A DNA stretch of 64,000 bases from Cloeon dipterum (taxonomy: Eukaryota; Arthropoda; Insecta; Ephemeroptera; Baetidae). The notes beneath the pieces were generated by a model. That model was not told the origin of the DNA and ran no database searches. It saw only the letters and a program-made list of their open reading frames with translations. This document shows positions 34,784 to 46,508 of this stretch, piece by piece. A program made the position numbers and the translations under genes. Location of the stretch: positions 33,096,844 to 33,160,843 of the forward strand of contig NC_088787.1 of NCBI RefSeq assembly GCF_949628265.1, given 5' to 3'. Within the stretch, counting starts at the first letter, position 1; each line of letters starts with the position of its first letter.

Positions 34784-35166
34784 AAAGATGAGGAAGAGAA
34801 AATCATCCTGTTTTGCATGCATTTGAGCAAAATTGATCCGTTTGCAAAAGAGTGCTCTCAGCGTCTGATGTATTATATTATTATTATTACACGTTCTGCG
34901 CGCGAGTTGGAAAGTCGATCTTCTCGCGAAACGACTGGCGGGCGGCTGGGGTTGAATCGCAATGAGCCTCTTGGCAAACAAAGTGGAGCGATGAATCTGC
35001 TGGCCGCGCGCGACGGGTGCATTATGCGAATCACAAAATAAAAAGCAGCAGCATCAGCCGCGCACGCTGCTTAATGGCCACACTAACTGCAACATGTATT
35101 TATTATATATACAATATTGTTTTTTCATTGTTGGTCGTTACTCATTGCAGCGCCGGCTGAATAACG

Positions 35167-37532
35167 ATGATGGCCTGTGCCAGAGAAATTTGGTGCACTG
35201 CTCTTGTGATCGGCGGGCTGCTCGCGACGACGCTTGCCACGCCGGAGCTCTTCATGGACTGGGAGGGCCAGCGAATGCTCAGCATTACCTCCGAAAGGTG
35301 CCAGGTTTTTGTCGACAGGTGAGCCACCATTCTCTTGAATGTGCAAACGGAATCAAAATTCCATTTTTTTTACTCCGAAAATATTGATTGCGCATTCGTT
35401 AATTCAATATTCCCGTCTTAGCCTTACAATGAAAGATGTTAGTTTTTGGAGATAATTTCTAAAGTTAATATTTAACTTTGAATAAAACTATAAAAACATT
35501 TCATTTTGTTTTTACAATTTATAGACGCAAGAAATATAGGATATAAAACTTCTACGTGTGACTAAAGAGTACTATAAATAAATGCAATTTTTTATAGTTT
35601 CTGAGAAAAATTATAGTGGTGTGTTTGTAGTATTTTAAATTAATATTTGGTTCGTTTACCAATCATAACAAAAACGAAGTAATTTTTCTATTGCTCGCAT
35701 TTGTTTTTTAATTTTAAAAGCCTGTAACTATTCCAATAGATTTACAATTTTCCCTGCAATTTTCAGCAATGATATTTCGTATATGATGCAGCGCGGTTCG
35801 ATCCGCCACATCGGCCAGCAAGAAATGGGATTCATGATCAAAGCGTGCGGAATGATGCACAAGCCGATCCAAAGCCGACCCTCCCTCTTTGTGTATCCCG
35901 GTATGAGATGAAATGAAAAAGAAATTTAGTGATCGACATCGTCCTCAAACTGCAGGAACCAAGTGGTGCGGCTCGGGCAGCACAGCATCGTCGTTTAATG
36001 AGCTCGGCGCCCTCTTCAACGAGGACCGCTGCTGTCGAGAGCATGACTTCTGCCCGGCCAGCCTGAGAGCCGGACAGTGCAGAAACGGAATTTGCAACAC
36101 TTCACCATTCACACGGTATAAATTGAGCGAAAAACTGTTTGAAAATATCAATAGTGGAGCATTTTGAATTTTTTAAAGCAAGAAAAGGTAAAGAGATCAA
36201 TGAATGCTTCACAAATAAAACTTTTTTCTCATTTAAATTTATTGTGCTAATTTTATTTTCCTCAAGCCAATCAAATTATAAGAATTTCTTTTATTCAATT
36301 CTAGTTGAAATAAAAGTAGAGTTTTTTGAGTATCCATGAAAATTGCAAATAATTTAAATAGCGACCTAGATGTTATAGTTGTGTATACAGTTTTGTCAGT
36401 TATGCAAGTCAGCATTAGAATTATTTAGAAATAGTATCTGAATAAACTTCACACTAATAAATATTAATTTTTTCAATGTTCAAAACAGGTCTCACTGCGA
36501 GTGCGACGTGCAGTTCAGACGCTGTTTGCAGTCGGTTGGCTCTGCGGCGAGTCACGCGCTGGGCGCTCTGTACTTCAACATTGCCAGGGTTCCGTGCTTC
36601 AGCGAAGTGCGCCAGTCGAACAGGGTGGCCCGTCTCGGCTTTGACACTGGATGTGACGGGCGCTACTCGCAATGGTACAGATATCTCATTTGTGCCTTCA
36701 GGGCTTTGCTTCGTAATTAGGGTAGCATGCTTTTAGAAAACACTATGTTTCAAGATAATATGGATTCTGCTAGAAATTTGCTTGATGCTGCTTTTGGTTA
36801 GCTTTATAATTTCTGGAAATAATTTTAGATAGCAGTGTATGAAATTCCAGAAACAGTAAGTTTATAGTCACTTAGTATACTGCATTGAAAATAGGATTTT
36901 CTTTCCAAATTAAATGGTCTCTGAAATTAAGACAATAATATTTGGCAACTATAGGTCTAAATGAAAACAATCCATGTTAAATTTACTTAAGAATATTCAA
37001 GTAAAACTAATTTTATATAAAAAGACGCATTTGAGTCAAATATCAAAAAATAATGGACCAATTTTCCATTCCCAATTATAGAGTTAATTACAAAAAAATA
37101 AAAAAAATTGTAAAATATTTATTAAAAAGTTAAAATTGGAAAGTCTACAGACGCAATTTAAAAAAATTGACTGGTTACAAAACAGCTAAAACCAAATTTT
37201 TAGCTACAAAAATCAAGTGGAAAAATTATGCAAAAGGTCATATAAATTTCAGAGCCAATTCAAATTCCTAGCAGATAATTAGTATTCAGTTAAACGCACA
37301 ACACGCGTCGCACTTGCACTAGGGAAAGTCACTCATTTTTGCCATTTTCAGCTTGGGTCCACCCCGAAGGGAAACGCAGCCAATCTATCGCTATCACTCG
37401 CTCGCTCCATACTCATTGCCTGGCTTCAGCAATCCATTCAGCAGCAGCTTCTCATCTCACCCGTACTCTGTCGGACCAACCGGAATCTCGAATGTGCTCT
37501 TCGGTGTGTTCCGACTCTTTGGCGTCGTCTAG
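35167..37532 (+). CDS. Secreted group III phospholipase A2
   Basis: Five exons: 35167-35318, 35767-35900, 35956-36115, 36489-36674 and 37352-37532 encode 270 residues. The enzyme family hydrolyses the sn-2 acyl bond of phospholipids in a Ca2+-dependent way. An N-terminal hydrophobic stretch (about residues 8-24, ending ATTLA) fits a signal peptide. The catalytic core starts at YPGTKWCGSG (Ca2+ loop, Trp99-Gly103), and the active site CCREHDFC supplies the His125/Asp126 dyad of group III (bee-venom-type) PLA2. Several paired cysteines follow (HCECD, RRCLQS). A 60-residue Ser/Pro-rich tail forms the last exon. If intron 4 were retained, a different 15-residue end would result. Many arthropods have several such genes with digestive, immune or lipid-signalling roles; which applies here is unknown. 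The start is an ATG-ATG pair; I used the first. Confidence 0.92.
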
Positions 37533-37672
37533 CATTATTTCGTCAAAAAACACCATCTGGATAATTTATTTCTAGCCATCTAGTCAGCCAAACATGGAAG
37601 AGACAGCCTAAATAATTTAACTACAAATACTATGGTACCTCACAATGTTTGTGATAAATGGGAATCTTTTGT

Positions 37673-37678
37673 AATAAA
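37673..37678 (+). terminator. Poly(A) signal AATAAA, PLA2
   Basis: Hexamer 141 nt after the PLA2 stop, giving a short 3'UTR. It sits about 40 bp from the opposing GOSR1 signal. Confidence 0.6.
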
Positions 37679-37718
37679 ACCGCTCGATTTAATTATAATT
37701 ATATCTCAATACAAACAT

Positions 37719-37724
37719 TTTATT
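37719..37724 (-). terminator. Poly(A) signal AATAAA, GOSR1
   Basis: TTTATT on the plus strand, 196 nt beyond the GOSR1 stop in its direction of transcription. The convergent PLA2 and GOSR1 transcripts therefore end within tens of bases of each other. Confidence 0.5.
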
Positions 37725-37919
37725 CTCCACCAGAGCCAAGCTATCTGTTAAAATATTATTCATCATCGGTAGAGCAAGAAGTGGGAATTAATATAGTTAT
37801 TTGAATCCGCGCGGACCATTTCAGTCACTTTTAGTCGAATGGGATTTCTTTTTATACATGACTCGCGAATAGGATTGGGTTTCCACCTTTGGGTGGGCTT
37901 GTCACTCTATATAGGGCCA

Positions 37920-39424
37920 TTACCGCATTGCGTACAGGATGAGGAGAATGGTGCAGGCCCCGATCACTAGTCCCAGAATGAGCGAATCGCGCCGCTTACG
38001 AAGATTGATCCTCTGCAACAGGCTGTTGATCAGGGGAAACCTGTTGGACAGGTCGTTGAACCGCGTCTGCAGCCTTTTGAACGTGACTCTCTGCGCGACT
38101 AGGTTGTCCCGTGTCTCCACAGCTATGCTGATTTGGTCGTCCAAGAGGCGATCAGAGCTGGAAAGAAAAAAAATCTCATTAAATTTTTAGGAATGTTCAT
38201 TTCTTTGAATAAATATTAGAAAATTATAGCTCAAAAGTAGACTAAAAAGTAATTATTTTGCTAACAATAACAGTGAATTTCAAAACACATAATGATGAAA
38301 CAATGAACAAAGCTTGAATATGAAATTCAGATCAGCGAATTTCCTGGAAGTCCTATGAGTGAAAAAAAAATCACGTCAGGTATGTAAAGATCAACAAATT
38401 CCAGTCAAAAACATTTTTTTTAAAAAATGCTAAAATTCTGGGCGGATTGAAATATTCTTTGAGAGTAAAAGATAAAACAATAATTATAAGAAAAACACTT
38501 TGTCCTTACCTCCTTATATGGTCATTCTCCTTAAGGTAGAGGTCCATCCTCCTATTGAGGCCGGATGAAGACTTGAAGTTGCTGTAATTGAAACAAAGTT
38601 TGTATTATTATTCAATTACAAATATTTAATTGGCCATTCTCACTCAATATCTTTCCTGACGCTCTTGAGTAGGTCTTCCCTTTCTCTTCTGGCTGTGAAA
38701 TTTGCCTGTGTTTTCCTGAACTCCTGTTTGTAGTCTTGGAGGATTTCTCTGTGCCTCTGGATTGTGTGCAGAAGGGCTGGTGACTGTACTTGCCCAGAGG
38801 AAAACTCGGCCATTTGGTCATTCAGATTCGTCAGCTGAATTAACTTTGTATTATTCCTCAAATTTTTAGGAAAATGCAAATGAAACCAAACCTTTTCAAG
38901 CATTGATTCAATTTCCAAGGCCATTGTTTCAAAAACATGATCAGGTCCAAGTAAAGGAGCTTTGTCTGCAGAACTGGAATTGAATAATATTTTTGTTTAT
39001 CGTTTGATTTTCAAAATCAAAACTTTTCAGCGTTTTATTACATTTAAATCTGCTAAATTTACTTACAGATATAAAACAATTTAAAATATAACGCTACAAT
39101 CTTCTTGAATTTCCTCACCTATCTGACTTAACATTGGAAGAAAGACCAGTTCCGAGTTTACTGAAGCCAACAAGTTTAAGGTCAATCTCGTTTTCCAGCT
39201 GTCGAGCCTCTTTCCTGAGTCCTTTAACAAGATGATGGCAAACAAATGACGATTTAGAATTTCGCAATGGGTGAATCATTCCATAAATATTCTCAATTAA
39301 TGTGAAGAGGCTGCATTTTGCGTCTTGAAAATAGGAATCTTGATACGCTACGCTGAGCACAGGGAGAAATCAGGACGTTTGTTGTGTACATACCTTCCCA
39401 GGAAGGACCTGACGACGCAGACAT
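37920..39424 (-). CDS. GOSR1: Golgi SNAP receptor complex member 1 (GS28/GOS28)
   Basis: Six exons on the minus strand: 39424-39394, 39221-39119, 38973-38892, 38834-38644, 38581-38510 and 38157-37920 give 238 residues (fly about 232, human 250). It is the Qb-SNARE for ER-Golgi and intra-Golgi vesicle fusion, anchored in Golgi membranes. The N-terminal helix reads LRKEARQLENEIDLKL, the middle carries LHTIQRHREILQDY, and the SNARE motif ends SNRFPLINSLLQRINLRKRR. A single C-terminal membrane anchor follows (about 217-236, rich in Leu/Ile). All junction phases agree. It lies tail-to-tail with PLA2 and tandem to CDC45, whose stop is 754 bp upstream of the GOSR1 start. Confidence 0.96.
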
Positions 39425-40177
39425 TTTCCCCCCGTCAGCAGTCGGGTCGATGGTGATATTCACCGCCGTTTCGAATATTGGTTTTGGCAAAATTCAAGCG
39501 AAAACCGGCGCCGTAAACGGATTCTATGGACTCAATAATTTGATGTCGCAGAAACAGTTAACACATAACACATCACTCACGCCCAGCTGTTGTGTACTTG
39601 TTGTCATTTTCTGAATCATCATAGAGGAGTGTATAGAACGGAGTATGCGCAGTGCATGGAAAGGAGAGGCGCGAACTGTTCACTCATTAAAATTCCAATA
39701 TTAGTCTAGCAGTTTAACTCTCGCATTTTTTGTAAATCAGTTTAGCTTAATTTGAATCAGGACTTAGACCGTTTTTAGTAAAAATTACTTAAACGATTTT
39801 TTATGCGCACTCGCACATTCCTAATTAAATTAGTGATCATCATGAAATTCATGAAACTATACTCATTGTCGTAATTGTTTTTTTTACCTTTTACAGGTCT
39901 GGCAGTTGCCACTAGCATCAGATTTAATACATAAGGTTGCTTTCATCAAATTCTTATGAGTAAGAAGTTGGATCTCTTGAGAAGAAATGAGACTTGTGCT
40001 CAAGTAGTCATGTGAAAACCAACGTAATATAAATTGTAAGGATTTACAAGAAAGAAACGAATAGGATTCATTGTAATGGCATATTATCTTTTAATTGATA
40101 AAAAGTTTTAAGAAATTAGCAAATTTATAATCACAAACAGGTCTTATATTGGGAAAGTTCGTTCGAGAAAATTTATT
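39425..40177. other. Spacer between CDC45 and GOSR1
   Basis: Probably the GOSR1 promoter and 5'UTR near 39430-39690, where GC is higher. The remainder to 40177 is AT-rich, with the CDC45 3' end. No coding region is seen. Confidence 0.5.
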
Positions 40178-40182
40178 TTATT
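40177..40182 (-). terminator. AATAAA overlapping the CDC45 stop codon
   Basis: On the minus strand the last codons CAA TAA are followed by AA, giving AATAAA across the stop. A second AATAAA follows five bases on. Either would give a very short 3'UTR. Confidence 0.35.
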
Positions 40183-43100
40183 GCAAGACCTTAATCAGGG
40201 CGTCAAAGAATCTGTCTTGGTCCTCTGCTTTGATGAGAATGTCTGTGAAAGTCCATAAATTTTAGTAAAACAATTCAATTGAAATTAACAAGTGTCTAAC
40301 TCACAGGAAGTGTCAAAGAGCTCAGAAAATGCTTCAATCTGTGATCTTTCAGCTGCATTTTCAAACGCCTTGCCAAAGAAACTGGAAGAAAAATTGTATT
40401 GTAAGGGAAAGTTGACAGGAGTTGAACGCAAGGTCTTTAAACCCAAATTAATCAACACTAAAATATTTTATAAGATTATAAACTAAATAAAATTATTTTG
40501 GACAAAGTATAGATTTCTTTGAAACAAATAGTATTCAAATAATAAGAACATGTACGAAATTTTTCAAATAAGACTTGTTTTGATCTTACTTCCTGGGCGA
40601 GTCTTCTTTGATTGGCGGAATACCAAGCAGCAGTCTGATTCCTTCCATGTAGGGCGCAGAGATGACGAGGGGCTGTGTAGCGCTGCGTCTTGATTTCGAC
40701 GAGGCAACATACGCCTCGAGAACAAACCTCGTCAGCATGCCCAGGCAGTGCGGCTTCAACAGCTGGCTGCAGTTGACCAAGCCCTGGATTTCAAGGTCAC
40801 TTTATAGATTGAAATAAAAAAGGGATAATGTGTACCTCTTGAACAGTGAGATAGAGAAATGGTCCTGCAGAGTGGATCAGGCCCATGGTGATAGTGTTGC
40901 GCACAAACTGGAAAATATTCTCAAGCAGGTCTTTTGCTCGGCTGATTCCTGCCTCGAGAAGGGGCCGCTTCACTCTGCTCAGGGAGTCCAGTGTGTCCAT
41001 GAAATTGATTTTTGACGACCTGCCTGATTCCTGCGTTCATTTTGAGCATTAAGAACTGATGCGGTACTTTTGAGATTATTATTACCGTTGATTCAAGTAG
41101 AGCGACCAATGAGAAAACAACGTCAGACGCAGAGTAGCGCTGCCTGTAGCCGCACTGAAGGGTGAAAGACTCACAGCCAATTCCGTCAAGCCCATACTTT
41201 ACAGCCTGCATCTCCATCTTATCGCAGAACTCGTGCCTCAGCTGCAGGTCCATAGCGCAGAATTTTTGCTTGCTCTGCGCGATTGGTATTCTGGAAGATA
41301 AAGAGGATCTATTTGTTAAGAGGAAATGTATTCAGATTTGACTTCTATATAGAATAGTTCAGAGGAATTGTGTTACAATTTTCGTTTGATCACTGGTATA
41401 TTTAATTAAAAGAATGTTTAACGACACACTTCTGTGGAAAGGTCTTCCCATTGTGATAACGAATGTCGCTAGATATTTTAGTAAATTAACTAAACATAAT
41501 TTTTGCTATGAGTTTTGTGAGCCAGATAACATCGTATCATTAAAGAGAAAAAATAAGATTTTTTGCACATTTTCTACTAATTTAGTTTTCATTTATTTTA
41601 TTAAAAAAATGTGAACATAAAAGACTTGCATTAATAAGATGCCCATATCAAACCTCTACAACACATATTTAAAAAGTGGAAAAATTGAAAGTAAATTGGA
41701 CAACTACTGATTTACCTAATCAAAAAGATCTGTGCGCATCTTTTTCTGCCATGATTTCAGATTAAGTCTGTTTCTTGTTACACAGTAAAAAAGCCATATT
41801 TTCAAAGCAATATATTTTAACCCCCTTATCTGAGATAAGTTCACTTCACAGCAGACTGCAAAAATCTAATGAGTTGGCAACTTGTCCAAACATAGGGTAC
41901 CATTATAATGTTAATTGATGTAAAAATCATCAAACTTGTTTTTCGCAAACACAAATTAGTTTCAGCAAATTGAATTTCATATAGACTTAAAAGTGAAAAC
42001 TGACTGCGGATAATATATGATAAATATTTCTCTCTACTTCTACAGTGATAGAAATATTTTCCGAACAGTATGAGCAAGCAACATTAAGTTTCCTACTCAC
42101 CCCATGTCTGCAAGGAGTTGCTGCAGTCTTCGCTCTCCATTCAAACTCCAAATTTTAAGTTTGCACGCAGTGAAGCGAGTGTTGAACAAAGAACTCTCGA
42201 TTGACCAGTGCCTGTAGAGGGAGAGTTGCAGGCTGGAATGGGAGATAGAGAGTCAGTGTGTTCAACAAATCTTTTTTAAATACCTACTCTTTCTCAAATG
42301 TGATTCTCATGACTGAGCCAGAGTCTCCCTTATCCTGCTGGTGTGAAAGTCTCAGCATGTGCGTCTGCAGGTTTCCAGCTTCCAGGATAAACTGGTGGCT
42401 CTCAATCTTATCCAAAATCAGCTGCTCCGTCAGGCCAACAACTGCCCACCTGGTGCACATAAATTTCAAACAATAATTCATTAAGATTTACAAAGTTTTA
42501 CCAGAGGAGCTCCAGATTGTCTTTGGAAACTTTCCATGCCACTTCAAACACAATGGCCGAACTCTGGAAAACAAAATTATGATGTTTTGCAAATATATTT
42601 TTTTTTAATGTTATACCGATCGGCCATAATAGCTGAATTGGGAATATTCAAAGAGGGTTCTGTTTCTTGTCTCTTCCCATAGTCTTTTATCTCGTTGCTT
42701 CATGATGGACTCCTCAGTTTTTCGAGCTCTCTTCTCATGTCTTCCTTCTGGTTCATCCCCTTCGGATCCACTAGAGTGTGCGGAATCCACATTTTCATCC
42801 TGAAAATTTTCAAGTTATTAAAAAACAAAATATAAAGCTAAAAACATACCTCATCATCGTCTCTGAAAATTGTTTCGAATTCAGGTACATTTTCATCGTC
42901 TTCAATCTTTCTCAATAATCTGATCTGAAAATAGTTATGAAGAGGATAAGTTTATGACACTGAAATTGAAAAGTAAATAATATCTAACCTGGCTCTGGCT
43001 GTAAATGTTGCAGACGTCTGTCGGTCTGTGACTATCAACGACAAAGAAGACAACATCAGGGTCAGGTTGCAACTCTTCAACAATGTCAATAGAACCTCCG

Positions 43101-43525
43101 CAATTGATTAGGATTACGACGTTCTAGGGACAAAAAATTTAAGTATAATTTTATAATACAGACCAATATTTGAATGCTTGATATGTACTTCAAGAGTGGG
43201 TATCGACCAATCATTTTGAGTTTCAAATGATTATTGAAATATTAAAAACATTACCTCGTTAGGAGTTTCCTCAAATTCTCGTTTCAGGTCACTAACTCCT
43301 TGTACAGGGACCATTGTGAATAAGATATCGTCATATTTTAAAAGGTGTTGTAAAATTTTAAAAGCACAAATAGCGTCGACATCGTAGTTCACGAAAATGA
43401 TGGCCCTCTGCAAATTGCACAATTACATAGCAGGTGAGATTGCATGATGGCTCGAATTTGGATAAAGGTGTTACCTTGCCGACAAGGAGATCATAGAAAC
43501 CACTTTTCAGGTCCTGAACATACAT
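40178..43525 (-). CDS. CDC45: DNA replication initiation factor CDC45
   Basis: Thirteen minus-strand exons: 43525-43475, 43407-43255, 43123-42989, 42924-42850, 42799-42617, 42563-42502, 42449-42288, 42232-42101, 41290-41086, 41030-40836, 40783-40590, 40381-40305 and 40242-40178. They encode 562 residues (human 566). CDC45 joins MCM2-7 and GINS to form the CMG helicase in the nucleus. The N-terminus shows the degenerate DHH-type phosphoesterase fold (IIFVNYDVDA, then VVFFVVDSHRP). An acidic/basic linker (about 117-155) includes RHEKRARK, a likely nuclear signal. Conserved family blocks LLWWAVVGLT, FLADMG-like LLADMG, ASDVVF, LDSLSR and FFGKAFE are all present. Phases match at every junction. 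I chose the ATG of MYVQDL; a more upstream in-frame ATG would add seven residues. It is head-to-head with NDUFB5. Confidence 0.96.
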
Positions 43526-43773
43526 GGTTTTGCGTTGTTGTATCACAATTTAAACATCATAAATAGCGCAAACCAAGCGCAATATTTCATCCTCAAAAGT
43601 CTTCTCTGGAACTCAAGTCGCAGCGTCGCAGCTGTCTCGTCTTCGTTTCCCGCGATTTCCATTCTGGCCTGCGTAGTGCGTGCTCGATCAGCCGAAGCTA
43701 TGTTGCCATCCCCTCCCCTTTAAAATCTTCAGAAAAGAAAAACACGGCTGCCACCGCCAGGTGACCGTCAAAC
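43526..43773. promoter_or_regulatory. Bidirectional promoter region CDC45/NDUFB5
   Basis: Only 248 bp separate the start codons of these divergently transcribed genes. The middle is less AT-rich than the surrounding introns, and there is no obvious TATA box in the expected places. Both promoters and both 5'UTRs must fit here unless unseen 5' exons exist. Confidence 0.65.
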
Positions 43774-44824
43774 ATGGCTGCCTGGAGTACCTTGGCGAAG
43801 CCGCAGCAGACTTCTGCAGTCCTGCAGGGCATCAGGCGCCTCCTGGCACCAAACGCAACCTCTGACTTGCGACATGGCATCAGTAGGTTTATTTTAGTTT
43901 CAAATATCGCTCATCTTGGTGCTTACTTCATGCAGAAATCCACTTTCAAATGACGTCCATCTGCATCAAATATTTTACTGGACATTCGTTTTTTCCAGTT
44001 TTAAATAAGTTTCCCGTTAATTTAACCTGTTTTTCAATTAAAATTTGGTGTGAAAAATTAATTTTATCTATTTGTATTAATTTAATATGGCACAAATTTA
44101 TGTGGAGTTGCCGAAAATAATAAAAATATAAATTTTCTTCTGTTTTCCATTTTTTTTGTTGAGTGTTCTTTGTACTTGTACAACGTTATGTATTGTATGA
44201 AATTATATTCTCATGGATACTTTAAAATTTCCAGCTCAGCAAATCCGCTGTGGAGGAGGCCACCACAATGAGATGTTCATCACCCCATCTCGCTTCCAGT
44301 GGAACAAGTGCAAGGACATGGTCCACTACTACGTTTTCCTTGGTGTCATCCCCTTGAGCTTGATCACTTTCTTCGTCAACATTTATGTTGGGCCTGCCAC
44401 CCTGACCCCAATCCCAGAAAATTACAAACCAAAATACTGGGAATACTATAGGGTGAGTCTTTTAATTGTTGGAATATGGGTTCATTTTTAATGGCGACAT
44501 CGAAAACAGCATCCAGTCACGAGGTTCATCTCAAGATACATTATGCCCAACCCCCAGATGGAGTATGAAAGGCATATGAACGTTTTGCACGAGGAGGAGG
44601 AGAGGAGGCAACTTTAGTGAGTATTTATTTTTATTAATCAGGAGCGTGATATTTTAAATAAAAATTTCTTATCCAGCTTGCTCGAGAAAAAGGTGAAGCA
44701 GCTGATGGCTGAGCGCAGCGACTACCAGGCATATTACTACAGTCCGAACACGGCCATCAAGTACTACAGGAAAATGAAGGAGGTCAAGAAAGAAGAAAAG
44801 GACCGCCAAGGTGACAATTTGTAG
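43774..44824 (+). CDS. NDUFB5: NADH dehydrogenase 1 beta subcomplex subunit 5 (SGDH)
   Basis: Four exons: 43774-43882, 44235-44452, 44510-44616 and 44677-44824 give 193 residues, normal for this accessory subunit of mitochondrial complex I. The first exon is rich in Ala/Arg/Gln and lacks acids until its end, as in a mitochondrial presequence. The signature ITPSRFQW precedes a single membrane helix (about 62-84). After it come the conserved ETPIPENYKP-like and KYWEYYRHPVTRF segments and a charged C-terminal helix with QAYYYSP. It sits in the inner membrane arm and has a structural, not catalytic, role. The donor of exon 1 (ATCA|GTAGGT) keeps phase with the acceptor at 44234. The close neighbour on the other strand is CDC45. 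Confidence 0.93.
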
Positions 44825-46508
44825 AAACGCCATCGCTATTTTGTCTCTTAGTTGAAGAATAAATCTGTTGTATGTAAATATGGTTAAATATGAATATCGC
44901 ATTTTCACTTTTAAAAAATCAGCTCAATTTGTAGTAACATGGAATTTATTCAAATAAATATATTATACGAAACAATGTGTGAATACATAACAGGAGGTAT
45001 ATGACATGAAAGGATTAGGAAAGACGAGCTAGCGTCAGTGGGCCCAAGTTGTGATCCCTTTAGGCCTACAATTAGCCGAATATTTCCAATTCTGTTAAAT
45101 GTTTGGCTTTCAAAGAACAAAATACAGGATTTCGGTCCCTGATCAATTTATTTGGTCTATTCCTGCACTAGAAAGATAAAAGACCCAGAGCCTTCTGCAA
45201 TGCGCAAAGGCACGGACCAACTAGATATAATTTAGGTCAAACCAAATAAGAAATTAAGATTGTTTGGGCACTTCTATCATTTCCGCAACAACAGTTCGGG
45301 CCAACTCGTCACATCAGTCCACTAATCTTGCTTCACATGAACCAAGAATTTCGTTTCAAAGGTCCAAATATTAATTTCAAACAACATACAATCCATCCTT
45401 CGCACAGGTTGATTAGAAAATGCCTTGCTAACAAAATGCATAGCCACAAAATATACTCTCTTAGCCAGGGACGGGAGGCAGCTGCTGACTTAACCAGCGA
45501 TGAGGCTTACCTGCTCCAGTGGCTTGGCAGTGAGATTCCCTGGAAACGCCAATCAAACGTGAATATATTTACAAATTTTTTAAAAGAGGATAACTGATAA
45601 CTGCAAGATCCGTCAAGCACTAAAAGCGGAAAAACGAGGATCACCACACCACAGCCCGTAAGCCGCTACAAGAGAAGAAGCGGTAGAAAAAAGAAGTAGT
45701 GGAAAATAGGCCTGTACAATAAGCAGTGGAGGAGTGAGTGTTATAAAAACCTAATTTTATTCATTCTTGCAAGTCCGATTACATAATTATCTCCAACATG
45801 GATCACAACTAAACATTAACATGTCAGCTCCTAGCACGCCTTGGACATTTAACGGCGAGTTTGGTACACACATTTCCAGGATATCGAAAGAAGCTCAAGT
45901 TTCTGAACAAGAAGAACAAAGATTTTGTTTCTCAAATAAATATCACTTGATTATGTATGACGCAAGACTGATCAGAAATACACTACGCCCATATAACACT
46001 CCCAGCGGAGAACACTTGCTTAACATTTTTAGTACGTATCACATAAACATCTTACAAGCTGGTCAGAACCAATTTTAACCTCTGTTCAAACTCTTAGGCT
46101 GGATCAAGTCCAGAATTTGATTTAATATGGTGAGTTAATTGCGTTTTACTTGTTGGCGCATTGCCCGCCAATCACAGGAGAAACTAATCCCTGTTTGACC
46201 TGAAACTAATTCTAAAAATGCTTCAAAGTTAGACTCTTTTAACAACAGCAATCCAAATCAAGGAGATTACCAAATAAATCAATTGTTTCGCACTAGATAG
46301 AAAAAATAAAAACAATGTACGCCGTAACAAAAATACTAGGCTGCGCAAAAATAATTGTATAATATGCATAATGAACGATCCAGAAACATTCAATGACCGT
46401 GAAGGACTGAGTGTGATTTAGTGCGAGAGTGTGAGTGTGTGTGTGGCAACTAGAACCTTTGGCATTACACGTAACAGACATCCAGTAAGTCAATGGGGCA
46501 AGCGGGTG
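44825..46508. other. 3' regions of NDUFB5 and CEPT1
   Basis: Convergent non-coding space. NDUFB5 probably ends just after the AATAAA at 44858-44863. CEPT1 (minus) may carry a long 3'UTR of up to 1.6 kb if it uses the AATAAA at 44945-44950, or a shorter one ending near 45760. Open frames at 45328-45597 and 45767-46078 start at TTG, not ATG, have no similarity I recognise, and are treated as chance. Confidence 0.5.
44858..44863 (+). terminator. Poly(A) signal AATAAA, NDUFB5
   Basis: Canonical hexamer 34 nt after the stop codon, which implies a very short 3'UTR. Confidence 0.6.

Larger units (their letters stand above)
29000..35166. other. Gene desert, last part, upstream of PLA2
   Basis: No supportable gene. 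It contains GC-balanced islands at about 29900-30300, 30950-31260, 32940-33420 and 34830-35060, the 110-bp inverted repeat pair (34064-34663) and a TA microsatellite (34717-34779). Frames at 29909-30295 are open on both strands but look like chance in a stop-poor island. The last island may hold PLA2 promoter elements. Confidence 0.45.

Noticed and set aside
34646-35041. Frames with Tyr-Ile repeats on both strands
   Set aside because: They are translations of the (TA)n microsatellite.
45767-46078. 103-codon plus-strand frame between NDUFB5 and CEPT1
   Set aside because: Begins at TTG, no similarity, and lies antisense to the probable CEPT1 3'UTR.
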